Shown here: positions 51,300-62,136 of the stretch, one piece after another
How positions within the stretch are numbered: the first letter of the stretch is position 1
How the letters are laid out: each line of letters starts with the position of its first letter
Source of the DNA: Medakamo hakoo
Taxonomy: Eukaryota; Chlorophyta; Trebouxiophyceae; Coccomyxaceae
Reading direction: 5' to 3'
Length of the DNA: 64,000 nt
Assembly (NCBI GenBank): GCA_026636295.1
Contig: CP089462.1
Span: forward strand, 682,001 to 746,000
Program-made: the position numbers and the translations under genes
Notes under the pieces: model-generated
Databases searched by the model: none
What the model saw: the letters and a program-made list of their open reading frames with translations, nothing else
Told to the model about the DNA's origin: nothing

Positions 51300-52167
51300 A
51301 TGGCGTCGAAGCGCGGCCGCGGTGGTGCGGCGGGCAACAAGTTCCGTATGTCGCTCGGCCTGCCCGTCGGGGCTGTCATGAACTGCGCCGACAACTCCGG
51401 CGCCAAGAACTTGTACATCATTGCCGTCTCCGGCTTTGGTGCGCGGTTGAACCGTCTGCCGGCGGCGGCGCCGGGCGACATGGTGATGTGCACCGTCAAG
51501 AAGGGCAAGCCGGAGTTGCGCAAGAAGGGTGCGTTTTTTGCGATTGCGAGCGCGCGCACACCGCCGCGACCGAACAGTGCGGGGTCGATCGTGGGCTGTT
51601 TTACGCTCGGATCGGGACCGAGCGTCTAGTGCACCATACGGGCGAGGAAGTTTGGGAGAAACGGGGTCCTGCCGGTCGTGGCGGTCGTCCCAGCCGACCC
51701 TTGCCGCCGAGCACAGCCGCCGCGCGTGCGCCCAGGGTGGTGGCGCAGGCCCCCCCGCACCTTTGGACGGCCGCCCCGCCCCCCAAAACGACGCCCAGGC
51801 GCATCCAGGGATCTCCATGGTTGCTTGGAGCGCCGTGTGGGCGGGCGATGAGGAGTGGAACCCCGCGCTCGTTGCGCCCGCCGCACCAGCGATCGCTTTC
51901 GCGCGCTCAGACCAGCCACCCCCCTCACCACCCTCTCCCCTCCCCTCCCCACTCTCTTCAACCACTCCAGTCATGCCCGGCGTCGTCGTCCGCCAGCGCA
52001 AGCCCTGGCGCCGCAAGGACGGCGTCTTCATCTACTTTGAAGACAACGCGGGCGTCATCGTCAACCCGAAGGGCGAGATGAAGGGCTCCGCGATCACCGG
52101 CCCCGTGGCCAAGGAGTGCGCCGACCTGTGGCCGCGCATCGCGTCCGCCGCCAACTCGATTGTGTGA
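51300..52167 (+). CDS. RPL23: Cytosolic ribosomal protein uL14 (RPL23)
   Basis: Large-subunit protein at the interface with the small subunit and near the eIF6 site. Two exons, 51300-51528 and 51971-52167, 141 residues, one more than the usual 140. Sequence is near-canonical: [55 protein letters not shown], then [39 protein letters not shown] and [15 protein letters not shown]. The 442-nt intron is long for this window. If retained, the frame stops within it after 33 more codons. A TGTAA element about 65 bp after the stop fits green-algal polyadenylation. Confidence 0.97.
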
Positions 52168-52345
52168 GGAGACACCCTTCCAGTTGCTGCGGTGGAGTCA
52201 CGGTTTCTGCTTGGTGTGTGCGTGCGTTCCGTGTAAAAAAGGCCACTCGTTTTTTTGGACGGGACCGTAAAAAAGAAAATCTCTCACCCACACATCCCCG
52301 TCCACGCACGACACCCAGCCTCCACCCATCCCTCCCCCACCCCCC

Positions 52346-53575
52346 TCACGACGCCAGCGCCCCGGCCCCACCTCCCAGCCCCAACCGCCGCGCCAGGTCC
52401 GCCAACGTCGCCGGCGGCGCCCGCGCGCCCGCGCCCAGCGACCCGTCTTCGTCGTGGCCGGTCGGCGGCGGCGGCGGCGGGCCGGGCGCGTCCTCGCCCG
52501 CCTCCTCGGCCGCGGCATCGCCGGCAAAGCCGTCCCGGAACTTGTCGATGTTGCGCAGCTCGGCGGAGGAGAAGGGGCGCGGGCCCAGGATGGCCTCCAG
52601 GTCGTCCGCGCCCACGACCTCCCGCTCCAGGAGGGCGGCCGCCAGCGCCTCGACGAGCGGCCGCTTGTCGGTCAGCAGGCGCACCGCGCGCCGGTACGCG
52701 CCGTCCACCAGGCGCCGGACCTCGGCGTCGATCGCCTGGGCCGTCGCCTCGGAGTACGGCTTGGTCAGGGCGTTGGGCTCGGGCGGGAAGGACAGCAGGC
52801 CGACGGCGGACGCGGGGGCGGACGCGGGGGAGGAGGACGGGCAGCCGGCGCCGTCCAGGCCGCCGTCCCCGAGCGCGCCGCCGCCGTCGCCGCCGGGGCC
52901 GCCCATGCCGTACACGGCCACCTGGGCGTACGCCTGGCGCGTGACGCGCTCCAGGTCGTTCTGCGCGCCCGTGGAGACCTTGCCCAGGAGCACGGCTTCG
53001 GCCGCCCGGCCGCCCAGCGCCATCGCCCGCATGTCTTCCATCTGGGCCGCCGTCTGCAACAGGTTTTCAGACGGCAGGTACTGCGCAAACCCCAGGGCCG
53101 CGGACCCGCGGGGGACGATCGACACCTTGAGCAGCGGTTCGGCGTGCTCCAGGAACCAGGCGGCGACGGCGTGCCCCGCCTCATGGTACGCCACCGTCCG
53201 CCGTTCCTCGGCGGAAATGACCTTGTTCTTCTTCTCCAGGCCGCCGATGACGCGGTCGACGGCCGCCTCGAAGTCCGGCATGGACACAGCCGGCGCGGAC
53301 CGGCGCGCCGCGATCAGGGCCGCCTCATTGCACACGTTGGCGATGTCCGCGCCCGCGAAGCCGGGCGTCAGGGCGGCCAGGCGCTCGGAGTAGTGCCCCA
53401 CCTCCCTGTCCAGCCGCAGCTTGGCCAGGTGGATGCGGAAGATGGCGTCCCGGCCCTTGATGTCCGGCCGGTCGATGGCGATCTGGCGGTCGAACCGGCC
53501 GGGGCGCAGCAGGGCCTTGTCCAGGATGTCGGGCCGGTTGGTGCCGGCCAGGACGACGACGCCCGCCGTCGTGGC

Positions 53576-53611
<36 letters not shown>

Positions 53612-55461
53612 GTTTTCGCGCTCGTCATTGCCGCCCGCGAAGCCGCCGGCTCCCCGCGCCCGGCCAATGGCGTCGATTTCATCGATGAAAATGATGGACG
53701 GCGCCTGGGCGCGGGCCTGGGCGAACAGGTCGCGGACGCGGGCGGGGCCGACGCCCACAAACATTTCCATGAAGTCGGAGCCGGAGATGGAGAGGAAGGG
53801 GACGCCCGCCTCGCCCGCCGTCGCCTTGGCGAGCAGCGTCTTGCCCGTCCCGGGGGGGCCGACGAGCAGCGCGCCCTTGGGGATGGACGCGCCCAACTCC
53901 CGGTACCGGCCCGGGTGGCGCAGGAAGTTGACAAACTCCATGATCTCCGCCTTGGCCTCGTCGCAGCCGGCCACGTCCTTGAAGAGCGTCTTGTTCTTGG
54001 CGTTCTTGTCGATGACGGCGACCTGGGCCTTGCCCACGTTGAAGATGCCGCGGGAGGCGCCGCCGCCGCCGCGGCCGCCCGACCCGCCGCCCAGGCCGGG
54101 CCCGCCGCCGCCGCCCAGGCCGCCGAGGCCGGACGCGCGCGTGAACCAGACGTAGCCCGCGATCAGCAGCAGCGTGGGGGCCAGGCGCAGCAGTTCTTGG
54201 GCCCAGGCGACCTCGGACACGTACGTGACGGGCGTCGACGCCGAGGGCGGGATGCCGGCCTCCCGTTCCGCGGCTTCGAGCTTGCGCTCAAACGCGTCGA
54301 CCGACCCGATGTTGAACTGGTAGCGCGGCCGGGGCGACCCGGCGCCCAGCAGGCCTCCAGAGGCCGGCTGGGAGGACGACGGGGACGACGACGGCCGGGG
54401 AGACATGGGCGGGGAAGGGCCGACGACGCCGGCGGGGGAGAGGCCGGGCGGCGGGCCGGCGCGCGGCTGCTGGTCGGCCGGCGTGGTCGGCGCGGGCCGC
54501 CCACCCCACTCCTCGACGGGCGCGCCGCCATCCCACCCGCGCTCACTCCCGCTCCCGTCGCTCATGACGAAGCCGCTGTTGGCAGGCGTCGAACTGCCGG
54601 GGACGGGCGCGATGACGCCCGGCTTGAGGTACACTTTCACCGACGCCTTGTTCGCGACTTCCAGGCGGTCGACCAAGCCGGCCGCGAGCACGTGGGAGGC
54701 GAACCATTGGAAGGACACCTCCTGGACGTCCGGCGACGGATCCGTCGCCGCGGACACGACCGCCATGATGGCGGCCAGGGCGCCCAGCTGGACGAGCTGG
54801 CGGCCCAGGACGGACAGGGCGGACGGCGACTGGTTGCCGCCGGGCGTCGGGTCGGGCGACGAACCGCCGCCGCCGCCGCCGCCGCCCTCGGCCTTGTTGG
54901 ACGCGACCTTGCCGTCGCCTTTGCCGGGCGGCGCCCGGCCTTTAGGGTAGAACTTGTCGAAGCCTTTGGGTGGGGGCGGGTTGGTGGAGAAGGCGCGGCG
55001 CAGGGCGGCCAGGTCCTGCGTGGGCGTGGTGGGTTCACGGAGGATGGAGCGGGTTGAGCGGGTCGATTGAAAAAGGCACAGGAGGGCGGGGAGCGAGGAC
55101 GCCGTCAGAGCTCTTGTCAGTCGCTTTCACCAAGGACATCAGACGTTCAGGCGAGGTCCTGCGCGCGTGACAAGGCATGGCGGCGGCTGGCACGCCGTGC
55201 GCGCGGCGATCTCTGTCTGCATTCGTCCACGTCGCCCATCCCGTCGCTCGCCCTCTCTGCCCCACACACCGCCCAAAAAACACAACAACTCACCCGCCTG
55301 CATGCCGCATGCAAGCCACCACCAGGCACAGTCGCCGCGCCGCGCCAGGCGGCCAAGGCGGCCGGCGACGCGGCCGGCGCCAGCCCGCCCGTCCGCGCGG
55401 CCGCACACGCGCCCGACGCCAGGCGCTCCGCGACCACCAGGGCCAGGCGGCGGGACGTCAT
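52346..55461 (-). CDS. FTSH: FtsH AAA+ metalloprotease, mitochondrial m-AAA type
   Basis: Membrane-bound ATP-dependent zinc protease that degrades inner-membrane proteins. Two exons, 55294-55461 and 52346-55015, 945 residues. A 56-residue presequence ([17 protein letters not shown]) is followed by FDKFYPKG, typical of plant mitochondrial FTSH3/10. One membrane span before and one ([18 protein letters not shown]) after the intermembrane domain enclose residues about 130-320. Then the AAA+ module: Walker A GPPGTGKT, Walker B IIFIDEID, the arginine-finger region RPGRFDRQI, and the protease HEAGH zinc site. A Gly/Ser/Ala insert of about 35 residues sits before the usual [15 protein letters not shown]. 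The core is textbook FtsH. Confidence 0.95.
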
Positions 55462-55855
55462 TCCTGTGAAGATTGATGCGCGGGTGGGTGCGCTGCTTGA
55501 AGACTGTGTGTTTCTTACGAGAGGGGAGGAGCGAGGCGGTCCGGCCCGCCCCCTGTTTGTGTGTGTGAGCAGCGTGCTGTGCTCGGGCTGCACTCCCTCA
55601 CTCTCTCTTTCTCGCTGCGCCGCCGGCAACCGGGGCGCTGCGTGAGGACGGACAGCGAGGCGTGCTGGCGCTCTAACTCTGCAGCCGTGCTCAGCACACA
55701 CGTCCACCCCCGCACCCGGCGCGTGGGAGCCTGTGAGAGCCCGTCTCCGTTCGGCGGCGGCAGAGAACGCACAGAGCGGCGAAGCCATTCGCTTTCCGGC
55801 CCCCTCCATCAACCACCCCTCTTCCATCCATCCGCGCCCGACCGCCCAATCCGCC
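55462..55855. promoter_or_regulatory. Divergent region, FtsH / PRP6
   Basis: 394 bp between head-to-head start codons. CT-rich blocks (55600-55615) and CCATCC repeats just before the PRP6 start (55822-55835). No gene seen. Confidence 0.4.
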
Positions 55856-58800
55856 ATGCAGTACAATCGCCGCAACATCGGCCCGGCCCCCAACGCCGCC
55901 GCCGTCGCCGCGGCGGCGGGAGTGGCGCCCGGCCAAAAGATCGATTTCAACAAAATGCCGGTGCCGGCGGGGTACGTCCCGGGCCTGGGCCGCGGCGCAC
56001 AGGGCTTCACGACGCGGTCGGACATCGGGTCGGCGCGCGCGCCGCCCGGTGCGCCGGGCGTGCCAGGAGCGCCGCCACAGGTGAGGGAGGGAGCTGAGCG
56101 AGGGGAGGGGTCGTGGAGTCTCGCTAGCGTCTCCAGGCGGAAAAAAAGCTCTCAACCACCCGCCCACCCATCGTCTCACCAAAAAACAGTCCGCCGCCGC
56201 GGCGACAGCCGCCGCGGACGCGGCCGCCGCCGCCGCCATGGAGTCCGCCCGCTTCGACAAGTTTGAGGGCAGCGACCGCGGCGCCTTTGCCCGTGCGGCG
56301 GCGGGCGTGCCGTACGAAGCCGACGACGCGGAGGCCGACGCTATTTGGGCGGCCGTCGACGCCCGGCTGGACGCCCGGTCGGCCGCGGCGCGGGCGGCGA
56401 AAGAAGCGGAGGACGCGCAGGCGACGGTGGCGACCAACATTTCGGGGCAGGTGAGAGGGTGGGTGAGAGGGATGGGGGGCGGCGCCCCCCTCCCCCCTGT
56501 TTCTGCAAGCCCGCTCCCTGGACACGCGCTCACACACCCCACCCCCACCCCCACCCCTCCCACCCAACTTTCACTTCAGTTTGCCGACCTGAAACGCAAG
56601 CTGGCCGACGTCTCCGAGGCGGAGTGGGAGGCCATCCCAGAGATTGGCGACTACACCATTAAAAAGCCGCGGCGCGAAACGTTTGTGCCCGCGCCCGACA
56701 CGCTGCTGGCCGCGGCCGTCGCAGAGCGCGCGGCCGCGACGAGCGTCGTGGGTGAGGGCGAGGACGGCGGCGCGACGCCCGCCGGTGGCAGCCTGACCGC
56801 CATTGGTGAAGGGCGGCGCACGGTCGTGTCCCTCAACCTGGACCGGTGCGTCTTGTTTCCTCCTCCTCCTCCTTGCAGCCGCCGAGGGACGGGGGTGTGG
56901 TCGGGCGCGCGCGGACACAGACCCTCACGCCCCGCCGCCGCTGCCGCCCCCTCCCCTCCCCCCTCAAAACACACACACACAGGATGGCCGACTCCGTCTC
57001 CGGCCAGACCGTCGTCGACCCCAAGGGCTACCTCACCTCCCTGGGGTCTGTCCGCGTGTCCTCCGCCGCCGAAGTCTCTGACATCAAAAAAGCGCGGACG
57101 CTCCTGCGGTCCGTGACGGGCACCAACCCCAAGCACGCCCCCGGCTGGGTCGCGGCCGCGCGGCTGGAAGAGGTGGCGGGCAACCTGGCGGAGGCCCGCC
57201 GCCTGGCCGCCAAGGGCTGTGAACTGTGCCCCGGCTCGGAAGACGTGTGGCTGGAAGCGTCCCGCCTGCAGCCCAACCCGGCGGCGGCGCGCTCCGTCCT
57301 CGCCCGCGGCGTCGGGTCGCTGCCGCGCTCTGTCCGGCTCTGGTTGCAGGCCGCCCGCCTGGAAGCGCCCGACGTGGGCGCCCAATCCCGCGTGCTGCGC
57401 AAAGCGCTGGAGCGCGTGCCCGACTCGGTCCGCCTGTGGAAGGCCGCCGTCGAACTGGCGCCAGAAGCCGACGCGCGCGTGCTGCTCGCGCGCGCGGTCG
57501 AGTGCTGCCCCCAACACACCGAGCTGTGGCTGGCCCTGGCCAAGCTGGAGTCGTACGCCAACGCCCAAAAGGTGCTCAACCGGGCGCGGCTGGCGGTGCC
57601 GACGGACCGGGCGATCTGGATCGCGGCCGCCAAGCTGGAGGAGGCGGCGGGCAAGGGGGAGGGCGTCCCCGCCAAGATCATACGCCGCGGCCTGGCCTCG
57701 CTGGCCGCCAACGGCGTCGAAGCCGACCGGGAGGCCTGGCTGGGCGAGGCGGAGGCCGCGGAGCGGGCGACGCCCCCCTTCCCCGCCACCGCCCGGGCCA
57801 TTGTGGGCGCGGTGGTCGGCCTGGGCGTGGAGGAAGAGGACCGGGAGCGGACGTGGCTGGCGGACGCGGCGGAGGCGGCCGGGCGCGGGTGCCCCGTCAC
57901 GGCGCGCGCGATCCTCGGCGCCGCGACGGCCGCCTTCCCGGCCAAGGAGGGCGTCTGGCGCCGGGCGGCCGAGCTGGAGAGGGCGTCGGGCGACCGGGAA
58001 GCCCTGGACGCCCTGCTGCGCCGGGCGGTGACGTACTGCCCCCAGGTAAGGCGGCGGGCGGGCGGGCGGGAGGAGGAGGAACAAAACATGGAGGGGAGGC
58101 GCCGCCCGCGGGGTTGCCGCCGGCGCGGGGCGCGGGAACACAGGGGGTGGGGGTGCGCTGGACGGGGGGGTGGGGGTGGGGGTGCGGTGCGGGCGCGCGG
58201 TTTCGCGCGCCTCCCCGCCCCTGCCCCTCCCCCTGCGCGCCGCTCCCTGCTTTTGATTTCTCGGGCCTCCGCAGCACGACGCGCAAAACGCGCCAACCCC
58301 CAAAGGAAGACACCGACCCCCACGCGCGCGTGCGTGTGTGGGGGTGGCGGCCTCCAGGCAGCAGGACCGGGCGGCGCGTCAAACACCACGCCGGCCCCGC
58401 ACTCTCCCGGATAGTTGGACGGCTGCACAGACCTCACCCCCTCCCCCCTCCCCCTGCCTCGCAACACACACGCGCGCTCATGCACAGGCCGAAGTCCTGT
58501 GGTTGATGGCCGCCAAGGAGAAGTGGGCGGGCGGCGACGTCCCGGGCGCGCGCACCATCCTCGCCGAAGCCTTCGCCGCCAACCCGGACGCCGAAGCCGT
58601 GTGGTTGGCGGCGTTCAAGCTGGAGTTCGAGACGGGGGAAGTCGCCCGCGCGCGCGCCATCCTGGCCAAAGCCCGGGCGGGCGCGGCGGGCGCCTCCTCC
58701 CCCCGCATCTGGATGAAGGCGGCCCTGGTGGAGCGGAGCGTCGGGGACGCGCGCGCCGAGGCCGCCATCCTCACCGACGCGTTGGCCCGCTTCCCGGGCT

Positions 58801-59528
58801 TTGACAAGCTGCACCTCATGGCGGCGCAGGCCGCGCTGCGGGCCGGGGACGTCCCCGCCGCGCGCGCCGCGTATGCCGCCGGGTACGCGGCCTGCCCGGC
58901 GTCCGCGCCGCTGTGGATCGGGGCCGCCCGCCTGGAGGAGGGCGCGGGCCGCGTCGGCCGCGCGCGCGCGCTCCTGGAGCAGGGCCGCCTCGCCAACCCG
59001 GGCGACGATGCGCTCTGGGTGGCGGCCATCCGGACGGAGGCCCGGGCGGGTCAAGCGGCAGCCGCGGATGCGCTGCTCGCCAAGGCGCTGCAGGCCCGCC
59101 CGGCGTCCGGCATCCTGTGGGCCGAAGCCATTTCGCGCGCGCCGCGCCCGGTGAGGAAGGCCAAGTCTGTCGACGCCCTCACGAAATGCAACGACGACCC
59201 GGCCGTCCTCGCCGCCGTCGCCGCCCTGTTTGCGTCCGACCGTAAAGTCGATAAAGCCCGGGCCTGGTACGGCCGGGCGACGGCCCTGGCGCCGGAAGTC
59301 GGCGATTTCTGGGCGGCGTGGGCGCGGTTTGAAGCGAGCTTTGGTGGCGCGGGTGGGGGTGGGGACGCCGCCCGGGCCGCGGCCGTCGCGGAAGCGGCGA
59401 CGAAAGCGGGGCCCAAGTATGGGGAGCGGTGGGCGCCCATCGCCAAGGATCCCAACAATGCGGGAAAATCCGTGGCGGAGATTTTGGCGCTGGTGGTCGC
59501 GGACCTGGAAGCGCGGCCGGACGGATGA
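55856..59528 (+). CDS. PRP6: PRP6/PRPF6 (STA1) U4/U6.U5 tri-snRNP splicing factor
   Basis: HAT-repeat scaffold that joins U5 with U4/U6 snRNP. Five exons, 55856-56080, 56190-56450, 56580-56845, 56983-58045 and 58488-59528, 951 residues (human 941). The PRP1 N-terminal domain includes [43 protein letters not shown]-like [17 protein letters not shown] and the block [18 protein letters not shown]. Then [34 protein letters not shown] and a long series of HAT repeats ([34 protein letters not shown]-type [15 protein letters not shown]). The last intron is 442 nt; the others are 109-137 nt. Every splice phase joins cleanly. Convergent with the MAT1-like gene (68 bp between stops). Confidence 0.95.
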
Positions 59529-59596
59529 AACAGATGGGTATGTGTGTGTGTTGCTTTCCTGTTAGCGCCTGTTTTTTTTTCCCTTTCATCTACACA

Positions 59597-60184
59597 CTAC
59601 CGCACAAACATGCTCCTGAACGCGGCCTTCCAGCACCGGGCGGCCGCGGCGCCCGGGTCCCAGCCCGCGGCGGCGCCTGCTGCCGCGCGCGCGGCGCCAG
59701 GCGAGAGCGGCGGGAGGGGTTCGGTCGGGGCCGGCGGCGGTGGGGGTGGGGGCGGCGCGGCGGCGGCGTCCACCGGCGGGGCACTCGTGTCAGCGTCTGT
59801 GCCTCCATCCCCTCCACCACCCGCCTGTTGCTGCCGGACGCCTTCCGCCCGCGCCGCGGCGGCCGCAGCAATCGCCGCACCGTGCACCCGCTGGTGTTCG
59901 GCCAGCTTGGCTTCCGCTTCTGCGACGGCCCCACCCTCTGTCAGCTCATATATGATGTCTTCCCGCTCTTCCAGGTAGTCGTCGTAGGCCGGACGGTCCG
60001 GGAAGTCGGATTCCGGGCGGTTGTAGCTGTGTGCGTGTGTGTGATGGGGATGGAGGGCGCGGAAGGGAGGTTGAGCAGTCGCGAACTCTTCTTGTCGCCC
60101 TCCCCCCCATCAAAAAACAGAAACTCACATCGCTTCCACGCGCGCGCGGACGGCCTGCGCTTTGACGTAGGCTGGGGATACCAT
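59597..60184 (-). CDS. MAT1-like CDK-activating-kinase assembly factor, RING domain not visible
   Basis: MAT1 joins CDK7 and cyclin H to TFIIH. Proposed exons 60129-60184 and 59597-60026, 161 residues, from the first in-frame ATG (MVSPAYVK). The central MAT1 block is clear across the splice: RARVEAIYNRPESDFPDRP then YDDYLEEREDIIYELTEGG and LAEHQRVHGAAI. It is followed by an Ala/Pro-rich tail ending FRSMFVR. MAT1 is normally about 310 residues with an N-terminal C3HC4 RING finger. No RING cysteine pattern is found on this strand between here and the divergent phosphatase start. An upstream piece reading CGSRIGFRQLFDEKE (about 60225-60270) resembles the stretch just after the RING, so another exon may exist. 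Confidence 0.6.
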
Positions 60185-60236
60185 GGGATCAGCGACAGAG
60201 ACAGAGAAGGCGCGTTGGCGAGCTCGCGCCTCTCTT

Positions 60237-60258
60237 TTTCGTCAAAAAGTTGACGAAA
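60237..60258. repeat. 9-bp hairpin with AAAG loop
   Basis: TTTCGTCAA, loop AAAG, TTGACGAAA: perfect 9-bp stem. Confidence 0.85.
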
Positions 60259-60303
60259 GCCGATGCGAGAGCCACAGCCCAAACGCAGGTCTGGCATGTT
60301 TTC

Positions 60304-60326
60304 TTTTGTCGCAAAGGGCGACAAAA
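60304..60326. repeat. 9-bp hairpin with AAAGG loop
   Basis: TTTTGTCGC, loop AAAGG, GCGACAAAA: perfect 9-bp stem, 45 bp from the previous one and similar in design. Confidence 0.85.
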
Positions 60327-60415
60327 AAGAAGAAAAAACAACCGCGCGCCACGGCCCAAGTCCCTGACACAGCCTCCTCACGCACAAAGGCCGCGTCGGA
60401 CTCAACCCGCGGCAA

Positions 60416-61316
60416 ATGCGTTTGCACCTGTCCGGCGTGGTAGCCCTGGGCTCGGCCATCCCGGCTGCAATGGCGCTGGCGCTCGCGCGCTCACGCGCAA
60501 CTGGCCCGGCCGCCCGTGCGGCCCTCCTCCTCCTCAGCCATGCCGCTGTCGTCGGGGCGGCTGTCTCGATCGCGGCCAGCCCGGTGCTGGCCAGGAAAAG
60601 CACGGGGCTGTTGGGCAAGGTGAGGAAAAGGGTCGCGGCACAGATTCGGTTCGGCGCGCGGAAGGGCGGGCGCTCACGGACGGGGGGGGCCCTGCCCACA
60701 CACGTCAAAACGACAGGACCCGTCCACCGGCCGCATCCCGCTCTGGTCCCTCCTGGCTTTCGCGCCGTACCACGCCGCCTTGGCCGCCCGCCTGGCTTCC
60801 CAGCGCGCGCGCCGGGCGGGGACGGAACCGCCCTTCGACCGCCTCGACTTCCCCGACGGCGGGGGCGGCTGGTTCCTCGGCACGTGGCCGGACACGGCGC
60901 GCGCGCTGCCGCCCGGGGTGGCTGCCATCATCGACGTGACGGCCGAACTGCCCAAAGTCGCGGGGGCGGCGGGCCTGCCGTACCTGTGCCTGCCCGTGTG
61001 GGACACGTGGGCGCCGACCACCCCCCAAATCGAGGCCGCCCTGGCCTTTGCCGCCCGCCACGAACAAAAGGAGCCGGGTTCGCGAGTTTACGTCCACTGT
61101 GCAAACGGGCACGGGCGGAGTGCAGTGCTGGCGGTCGCGCGTGTGTTGGCGGGCGGTGGCGGGGGCGGGAGCGTGGATGGCGCGGTGGCTCGAGTGCGGG
61201 CGGCCCGGCCGCGGGCGAGGCTGAATGCCAGGCAGCGGGCGGCAGTGGAGGACTGGTGGGCGTGGAGGAGGGACGAGGGGGGGGAGTGGCCGGCGGCAGC
61301 GGCAGCAGCGGGATGA
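60416..61316 (+). CDS. Membrane-anchored dual-specificity phosphatase
   Basis: Two exons, 60416-60619 and 60717-61316, 267 residues. The first exon encodes hydrophobic segments (VVALGSAIPAAMALALA, AALLLLSHAAVVGAAVSIA) and the second begins DPSTGRIPLWSLLAFAPYH. The phosphatase domain has IIDVTAELPKV, YLCLPVWDTWAPT and the active site VHCANGHGRS with the CX5R cysteine and arginine, then a helical end (LNARQRAAVEDWWAW). Plant proteins with this order exist but are poorly studied; substrates may be lipids or phosphoproteins. The active-site residues are intact. Splice phase 0 joins GK to DP. Head-to-head with the MAT1-like gene. Confidence 0.85.
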
Positions 61317-61391
61317 TTGAGTTGTGACGGCGAAAGAACGAAGGAGGCGGCACGACACTCGAATCGAGCCTGGAAGGCGAAGCGCACGAAA

Positions 61392-62056
61392 ATGGAAAAC
61401 GACGCCGCGCCAACACCGCCCCCGCCCGGCGACCTGCACTGGCTGCCCTGCGGCATCAGCGGGACGGCGTCCGACGGCCCGGCCCCCGTGGCGGCGCACT
61501 TCCGGCCTCAGTCGACGGGTGAGCAGTGCATTCGCACCGCGGCCGCGCGCAACCACGCCCGCCCCGACAGCTCTCCCCCGCAAAAGAAACCTCACCGCCC
61601 CCACACGAATCCCCCCATGCACAGGCGCCCGCGCTGCCGGCCTGGACCTGTTCGAAGCGTCCTTCCGCGGCCGCCGCCTGGTCGGTGCGTGTTGCGTCGT
61701 CTTTTGCGAAACGCGAGCAACGTTCTCTTCCATCCCCATCCCTCACCCACCCCCTCCATCTCCATCCACTTCCACCAGGCGCGCACTACCCGCTCCCGCC
61801 CGGTTACGCCGCGTACTTGCTGCGCGAGCCCGCGGGCACAGGCGGCGACGACTCTGCCACCACCCCACGCACGTCCTGGCCCGCGGTCGGGGCGTGGCCC
61901 GCCCTGACGGCGTGGAGCCTGGACGCCGCCCCAGGCGCGGCCGACCCGGCGCGGCGCGCGCTGGATTGGTTGGGCGTGGCGGCCGCGGCGGCGGCGCACG
62001 TCGGGGCGGACGCCGTGGATGCCGAGGTGGAGCGGGGCGGTCAGAGTGCCGTGTAA
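61392..62056 (+). CDS. RNASEH2C: Ribonuclease H2 subunit C
   Basis: Structural subunit of RNase H2, which removes ribonucleotides from DNA and cleaves RNA:DNA hybrids. Three exons, 61392-61518, 61625-61684 and 61779-62056, 154 residues. Blocks: LHWLPCGISGTASDGPAPVA, HFRPQ, ASFRGRRLVGAHYPLPPGY, AAYLLREP and the helix ARRALDWLGVAAAAAAHV. The order and length match the family (human 164 residues). Phases 1 and 1 join cleanly. The stop overlaps a TGTAA element. Starts 75 bp after the phosphatase stop in the same direction. Confidence 0.88.
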
Positions 62057-62136
62057 AAGAGTTTTCTGACGCGTGTGTGTGGGAGAGGTTCATTCTCAGT
62101 TCGTTTCGGCCGCGTCGAAGGGACCGGCGCGCGCGA

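Larger units (their letters stand above)
60185..60415. other. Divergent region with two 9-bp hairpins, MAT1-like / phosphatase
   Basis: 231 bp between putative start codons, holding two AT-flanked hairpins (60237-60258 and 60304-60326). It may hold part of an upstream MAT1 exon on the minus strand. Confidence 0.45.

Noticed and set aside
51529-51629. RPL23 as a shorter single-exon protein ending at 51629
   Set aside because: The conserved second half of RPL23 is found after the 51970 acceptor with matching phase, so the single-exon form is at most a retained-intron product.
60380-60440. RING-like cysteines (DRCKRICRG ... LCVRRLCQG) on the minus strand near MAT1
   Set aside because: Spacing does not fit C3HC4, there is no histidine in place, and the stretch lies opposite the phosphatase start.
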